Source: Planococcaceae bacterium UBA3378 (GTDB lineage: Bacteria; Bacillota; Bacilli; Bacillales_A; Planococcaceae). Taken from it: a stretch of DNA of 8,867 bases. The notes under the pieces are model-generated. The model did no database searches and was not told the origin of the DNA. It saw only the letters and a program-made list of their open reading frames with translations. The translations under genes and the position numbers were made by a program. Location: the NCBI GenBank assembly GCA_002359075.1, contig DEQA01000318.1, forward strand, positions 1 through 8,867. Direction: 5' to 3'. Positions 5,302 through 8,867 of this stretch are shown here, piece after piece; the stretch's first letter is position 1, and each line of letters opens with the position of its first letter.

Positions 5302-5909
5302 CAATTTATCAAGCATTACTGGGCGGGCAGTTTTCGAAGCTTCATCCTCGTCTTCAGGAACGTTACTCGGTACCGATAGACAGACCGTTTTATGCAGAAG
5401 GGGTTATGCAGATCGTGGCTAATGGTACAAAGCTGCTGCAGCCTTTTTACCGGCTTGCAGCAAAATCCCGCTTTTTATTTCCGGAAAGCGGACAGGCAAT
5501 TCCGTTTCATATTACGAACACAGCCCGTATGAACAGGGCAGGAGAGGCTGAGGTTTACTGGGAAAGGGTGTTTCATTTTCCGGAGGCAACAAGGTATTTT
5601 AATGCTAAAATGACAGTTGACCGGACTGGCACTGTTGTTAGGGATTACCTAGGAGACCCATCATTTTTTTATTCGGATCTTTTATTTGATGTTACAGCAT
5701 CTGGACACCTTCTCATTCGTTCAGGAGCACAAAAAGTAGTACTCAGATTATTGGAGATACCGATGCCCTCCTTTATGGAAGGACGTGTCATTGTAGAAGA
5801 GGGTTTTGATGATGTGAAGGAAGTGTTCACCATTCATGTCTCGATTCATCATGCAGTTTTTGGGAGGGTTATGCTGTATGCAGGCGAATTTAAAGAAATC
5901 GTTTCTTAA
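5298..5909 (+). CDS. DUF4166 family protein (YndH-like)
   Basis: A 203-residue soluble protein matching DUF4166, a family found alone or at the end of saccharopine-dehydrogenase-like reductases. Recognisable features: the opening YQALLGGQFSKLHPRLQERY (4-23), FPESGQAIPF (61-70), the middle segment YWERVFHFPEATRYFNAKM (about 87-105), the DYLGDP turn, the GHLLIRSG motif, and a C-terminal strand ending in LYAGEF. There is no signal peptide or membrane segment. Function is unknown. The start at 5298 overlaps the preceding stop by four bases (ATGA) and has GAGGGGG just upstream; the open frame back to 5094 lies inside the previous gene in another frame and is not family sequence. Its last 32 bases overlap the start of the YndJ-like gene. 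Coupled translation with both neighbours suggests the products are made in fixed proportion. Confidence 0.88.
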   Translation: MTIYQALLGGQFSKLHPRLQERYSVPIDRPFYAEGVMQIVANGTKLLQPFYRLAAKSRFLFPESGQAIPFHITNTARMNRAGEAEVYWERVFHFPEATRYFNAKMTVDRTGTVVRDYLGDPSFFYSDLLFDVTASGHLLIRSGAQKVVLRLLEIPMPSFMEGRVIVEEGFDDVKEVFTIHVSIHHAVFGRVMLYAGEFKEIVS

Positions 5910-7440
5910 TCCTGTAACTATTCTTGGTCTCTTCCTGTTTGGGGGGACATTGCTTTTAGGAGAGCAGCAAAGCTACTTGTATTATTTAACGGTGGCACAG
6001 CTCGTCTTTGTCCCGACTCTTGTACAAATGGTTGTCAAGCTAAAAGGGTGGGTACAGGTTTTAATTGGTTTAGGTATGATAGCAGCAGTGCTAACTTTTG
6101 ATCTTCAAAAGGAAGCGGCTATACTTGGTGCAGCCTGCTATCTACTGTCGACTATGATCATAGCGAGAAAAGGGATTGGACGCTTTCTACGCCGGGGTTT
6201 TACAAATACAGCAGAATTAATTATTGACCTGGGCCTCATTTATCTAGCGTTTGGTGGTGCCTGGTATTTTGCTTATGTTGCTGGTATTAATACCGGGTTT
6301 ACGCCCATGATTACCTGGCTGACGGCAATCCATTTCCATTATTCGGCTTTCCTGCTCTGTATATCCTTAGGTCTTTTTGGGCGTTTGTATAAAGGAAAGG
6401 GGTATATTCCTGTTGTATTGATTATTGGTGCGGGACCTATCCTGGTGGCAATTGGTATCACCTTTTCAACTGTCATTGAAATGATTTCTGTCGTATTGTA
6501 TGTCCTGGCGGTTTACCTGTTACTTCTTATGACTTGCCGTACACAAATGCCGGTCCTGCAAGGCATTTCCATTCGTTTATCCATAGGTGCTATATGTTTT
6601 ACCATCCTATGGTCGGTGCTGTATGCTTTTGGCAACTTTACCGGCAATATTATCGTCGGTATTCCTGATATGCTTACGTTTCACGGAATGGTAAACTGCC
6701 TTTTCTTTGGTACATTTACGATGTTTGGATGGGCGGTTGGAGTGCCGGAAAGCCGTCATTTGGGATATCATTTTCCCATTAGCAAAATCCGAGGTTCAAT
6801 GAGGGAAGAAGGAAAATCACATCCGGGGTTGGTTGATGATTTAGCGGAGTATACCAATATTGAGTACCTGCCGGCCAGCATCCCCCATTTTTATGAGCAT
6901 ACGGAGGAGTACCGCTTGTTTGCGTCTGTCACTTGGCGGCCCTGGTTTAGACCATTTGCTTTTGTCTATCAGCTTGTTAGCCGGAAAGTTGGACAATTGA
7001 ACTTGCCATTCTCGTCTGAGGTAAATGAAATGACAGGAACCATCCGGAAAGTTGACAGCACGTTAGACGGACGAATTACGCCGCGTGTATGGAGGAGGAC
7101 TATCGATCATGACACCGTCTTTGTCGCTGTTTATTCCAAGCATAGTACACAAGGTAAAACATATATGAATATTGCATTGCCCTTGCCATTTTCTACTATG
7201 ATAGGCATTCTGTCACTTGAAGAGAGGGCAGGGCAGCTGTATTTAACAAGCAACGGCCAGCAAGATGAGGGAATTTATTTGGCTATAGGCCGCTATGTCA
7301 TGAAACTCCCACTTCAGGAGTATTTTATTTTGAAAGAAAAGGGTGAGGAATTGAAGGCCACTCATGATATGACGATATTCGGTCTTCCTTTTCTTCATAT
7401 TGATTACTCCATCTTTCATAAAAGAACTAACGTTCAATAG
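5878..7440 (+). CDS. yndJ: YndJ-like polytopic membrane protein with C-terminal soluble domain
   Basis: A 520-residue protein. Residues 1 to about 288 are strongly hydrophobic, with roughly nine or ten membrane segments. Residues about 300-520 form a soluble domain of mixed strands with Trp-rich WRPWFRPF (353-360). Conserved-looking polar residues sit within the membrane part: the HFHYS motif (His152, His154) and FHGMVN (His269), typical of the YndJ family and possible metal or substrate ligands. Biochemical function is unknown. The start at 5878 has GGGAGGG (5862-5868) nine bases upstream; the open frame begins at 5836 but those extra codons lack a binding site. It begins 32 bases before the DUF4166 stop, an unusually long overlap that suggests reinitiation. 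A small membrane protein gene follows nine bases after its stop. Confidence 0.88.
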   Translation: MQANLKKSFLNPVTILGLFLFGGTLLLGEQQSYLYYLTVAQLVFVPTLVQMVVKLKGWVQVLIGLGMIAAVLTFDLQKEAAILGAACYLLSTMIIARKGIGRFLRRGFTNTAELIIDLGLIYLAFGGAWYFAYVAGINTGFTPMITWLTAIHFHYSAFLLCISLGLFGRLYKGKGYIPVVLIIGAGPILVAIGITFSTVIEMISVVLYVLAVYLLLLMTCRTQMPVLQGISIRLSIGAICFTILWSVLYAFGNFTGNIIVGIPDMLTFHGMVNCLFFGTFTMFGWAVGVPESRHLGYHFPISKIRGSMREEGKSHPGLVDDLAEYTNIEYLPASIPHFYEHTEEYRLFASVTWRPWFRPFAFVYQLVSRKVGQLNLPFSSEVNEMTGTIRKVDSTLDGRITPRVWRRTIDHDTVFVAVYSKHSTQGKTYMNIALPLPFSTMIGILSLEERAGQLYLTSNGQQDEGIYLAIGRYVMKLPLQEYFILKEKGEELKATHDMTIFGLPFLHIDYSIFHKRTNVQ

Positions 7441-7449
7441 AAGGGTTTG

Positions 7450-7776
7450 ATGGTCATCATTTCAGGAGTTGTAATGCCGCTCATTATTTATAGCGGCTTA
7501 TTGCTGTTTTTGGTGACAATAAGCACAAAAACTTGGTATGTATGCCTAACCAAGATTGTTTTGGCATGTACACTCTATTTATTTTCGCTTATTGTCATTT
7601 GGGAGAGCTATAAGGAAAAGGAATGGCATACGAATGTGCACAGCGGATATCCACCGGTTCGTTTAACAGAGGAAGCAGCACTTTCAGTTACTGGATTCAC
7701 GCTTTATAATATCGTGCTTTTATGGTTTGTCTGGTTTGCTAAAAGAAAAGTGGCCTCTAAAGCATTAAGTTCGTGA
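7450..7776 (+). CDS. Small membrane protein, three predicted helices
   Basis: A 108-residue hydrophobic protein without a recognised family. Predicted membrane segments are about residues 3-24, 30-51 and 82-97, with a polar loop WESYKEKEWHTNVHSGYPPV (51-70) between the second and third and a basic tail (AKRKVASK). It begins nine bases after the YndJ-like stop and ends just before a strong terminator, so it is the last gene of the operon and may be a partner subunit. In B. subtilis a small gene (yndK) follows yndJ; whether this is its counterpart I cannot show. Start choice is uncertain: ATG 7450 with AGAAGG (7439-7444), or ATG 7474 with a cleaner AGGAG (7464-7468), giving 100 residues. Confidence 0.75.
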   Translation: MVIISGVVMPLIIYSGLLLFLVTISTKTWYVCLTKIVLACTLYLFSLIVIWESYKEKEWHTNVHSGYPPVRLTEEAALSVTGFTLYNIVLLWFVWFAKRKVASKALSS

Positions 7777-7800
7777 TAAAAAATACTTGAGAAATAGTAA

Positions 7801-7841
7801 AGGGGAAAACGGTGAATCATACAATCCGTTTTCCCTTTTTT
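7801..7841 (+). terminator. Strong intrinsic terminator of the ynd-like operon
   Basis: GGGAAAACGG (7803-7812) pairs perfectly with CCGTTTTCCC (7826-7835), 13-base loop, followed by T6 (7836-7841). On the minus strand only a short T-run follows, so it serves the convergent yqjF-like gene less well. Confidence 0.9.
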
Positions 7842-7876
7842 AGCAGTTATATATATAGACTGTACTTTCTAGTATG

Positions 7877-8629
7877 TTAATCCTTTAACTTTTCCCCGCC
7901 TAATTCTACAGGTTGAGGAGGGAAGTATTTCGTTTTCATAAAAGGAGTGTAGTGTGCAAGCGGATATTGTTCATCCTTCGGAAAATCGATAAAAGGGGCC
8001 ATTGTATTATGTTCAATGTGAAATTCAACAGGGTACAGGTCCCATTCCGGGTGTGTTATATCCATCCGGTATAAGGAATTTTTAGGTTTTCTCCAAAACG
8101 TAAATCGATCGGCCAGAAATCGGTCAATTGCTTGTTTTTCTATCATTTTGTCAAGGTTTGGCTTGAAGCCGACAGTAAAGGATTCCTGTGGTCCATCTTC
8201 TTTCAGGCTATGGCTGGAAAAAGCAAATCGTCCGCCCTCTTGGAGGTAGTCTACATTGGCTTTACGGTAAGGAAGAAAATCACCCAGTGAAGCGAGTGAA
8301 ACGACAAAGTCGCTTCCTGCATCAAGGCTAAAGAAATAAATGCCTGGTTTCTCTCCGTGTTTCACATAAGTTCGTACATTCAGTTCAGGAAAATTACATG
8401 CCGGGGGGATAGGCGGCATAAGCCGGGGTCTTGATTCTCCAACCGTAAACAACACAAAACTAATCCATGCCGTATCATTAAACAAATCAAGCTCCAGCTC
8501 TTCAGGCACATGTTTTCTTAGCTCTTTGGCCGAAACAGGCCAGTGTAAAAATAAAACATTTTCCCAGTCCTGGGTCATTAGCCAGCTGTTTTCTTTATGA
8601 TCGTTATGTGGTGTTGCTCTTTCATCCAT
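7877..8629 (-). CDS. yqjF: DUF2071 family protein (YqjF-like)
   Basis: A 250-residue soluble protein of the DUF2071 (COG3361) family, of which B. subtilis YqjF is a member; function unknown. Seen directly: the family opening DWENVLFLHWPV (21-32), KHVPEELELDLF (39-50), the core motif NFPELNVRTYV (79-89), FFSLDAGS (99-106) and Y-R-K-A following a Gly-Asp-Phe turn. No signal peptide or membrane segment. On the minus strand GAGGTGG (8635-8641) lies five bases before the ATG at 8629. A GTG at 8638 could extend it by three codons but overlaps the binding site itself, so it is rejected. It lies downstream of a minus-strand membrane protein gene, separated by a strong hairpin. Confidence 0.9.
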   Translation of the reverse strand: MDERATPHNDHKENSWLMTQDWENVLFLHWPVSAKELRKHVPEELELDLFNDTAWISFVLFTVGESRPRLMPPIPPACNFPELNVRTYVKHGEKPGIYFFSLDAGSDFVVSLASLGDFLPYRKANVDYLQEGGRFAFSSHSLKEDGPQESFTVGFKPNLDKMIEKQAIDRFLADRFTFWRKPKNSLYRMDITHPEWDLYPVEFHIEHNTMAPFIDFPKDEQYPLAHYTPFMKTKYFPPQPVELGGEKLKD

Positions 8630-8660
8630 TGTATCCACCTCTTTTTTACTTAATAGAAAC

Positions 8661-8686
8661 CCACCCAGGATATGGATCCTGGGTGG
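8661..8686 (-). terminator. Perfect 11-bp hairpin between the two minus-strand genes
   Basis: CCACCCAGGAT (8661-8671) pairs fully with ATCCTGGGTGG (8676-8686) around a four-base loop. Reading the minus strand it comes 33 bases after the upstream stop and is followed by GTTTCTATT, a broken T-run, so it is probably a terminator. With the yqjF-like ribosome binding site only about 18 bases further on, it could also act as a leader hairpin or mRNA-stabilising element. Confidence 0.65.
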
Positions 8687-8719
8687 ACAACATTTTATAA
8701 GAAATAGTGATGAGCAAAA

Positions 8720-8867
8720 TTAATAATGTGCTGTTTTTTCAGGGAACACGTTTTTATCTAAATAAATATGGAAAACCCATTCTCCAAACCCGATAAGGAG
8801 GGTAGAAATAACCGCGGCACCAATCACATTCATATCATCTGAGAATAGCGATTCGCCTAATAGCCAG
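8720..8867 (-). CDS. C-terminal end of a small membrane protein, possibly DUF2512 (YndM-like)
   Basis: The last 48 residues of a gene running off the right edge on the minus strand, stop TAA at 8720-8722. The visible part begins WLLGESLFSDDMN, continues with a hydrophobic helix VIGAAVISTLLIGFGEW, then VFHIYLDKNVFPEKTAHY. The pattern of a glycine-rich helix followed by GE-x-x-FH-x-Y and a short polar tail recalls the end of DUF2512 proteins such as B. subtilis YndM. This is recognition from memory on a short fragment, so the family is tentative, but the reading frame itself is well supported by composition and by the hairpin just after its stop. Confidence 0.55.
   Translation of the reverse strand, partial: WLLGESLFSDDMNVIGAAVISTLLIGFGEWVFHIYLDKNVFPEKTAHY

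Noticed and set aside
8630..8638. GTG start for the yqjF-like gene
   Set aside because: The GTG forms part of the GAGGTGG ribosome binding site of the ATG at 8629.

Overview
The window looks like chromosome from a low-to-moderate GC member of the Bacillaceae. The evidence is GGAGG/GGTGAGG-type ribosome binding sites, compact genes separated by hairpin-plus-T-run terminators, a Lactobacillus/Staphylococcus-type thymidylate synthase with the ~50-residue insertion, and a run of genes matching the Bacillus subtilis ynd region (yndG-H-J type, probably a yndM type) plus a yqjF-type gene. There is no sign of phage, insertion sequence, CRISPR array, tRNA or rRNA. The species cannot be named from sequence reading alone.

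Layout, left to right: (1) 39-1235, a membrane-bound GGDEF diguanylate cyclase, with its terminator folded around the stop codon. (2) 1305-2348, thyA with its own promoter, ending in a bidirectional terminator shared with (3) a convergent minus-strand gene for an unrecognised 102-residue acidic protein (2405-2713). (4) 2860-3814, a two-gene operon for a GrpB/UPF0157 protein and a Nudix hydrolase. (5) 3815-4389, about 575 bases without a convincing gene but rich in inverted repeats, including a candidate structured RNA (about 4033-4170) behind a TATAAT box and a 13-bp perfect inverted repeat around an AT-rich core. (6) 4390-7776, a tightly coupled operon: SRPBCC-DoxX fusion, DUF4166 protein, YndJ-like polytopic membrane protein with a large soluble tail, and a small three-helix membrane protein, closed by a strong terminator. 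(7) 7877-8629 (minus), a DUF2071/YqjF protein. (8) 8720-8867 (minus), the end of a small membrane protein that resembles DUF2512 (YndM-like).

How they fit together: the genes of 4390-7776 are translationally linked (4-nt ATGA overlap, then a 32-nt overlap, then a 9-nt gap), so their products probably work as one membrane-associated module. Its biochemical function is unknown to me. SRPBCC, DoxX and YndJ domains suggest handling of a hydrophobic ligand or membrane redox/lipid chemistry, but that is inference. ThyA, GrpB and Nudix are nucleotide-related housekeeping proteins; the GGDEF protein makes or senses c-di-GMP. The most unusual material is the intergenic DNA before the ynd-like operon. 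It could be a regulatory leader or an independent small RNA, and it matches no riboswitch class I could recognise.
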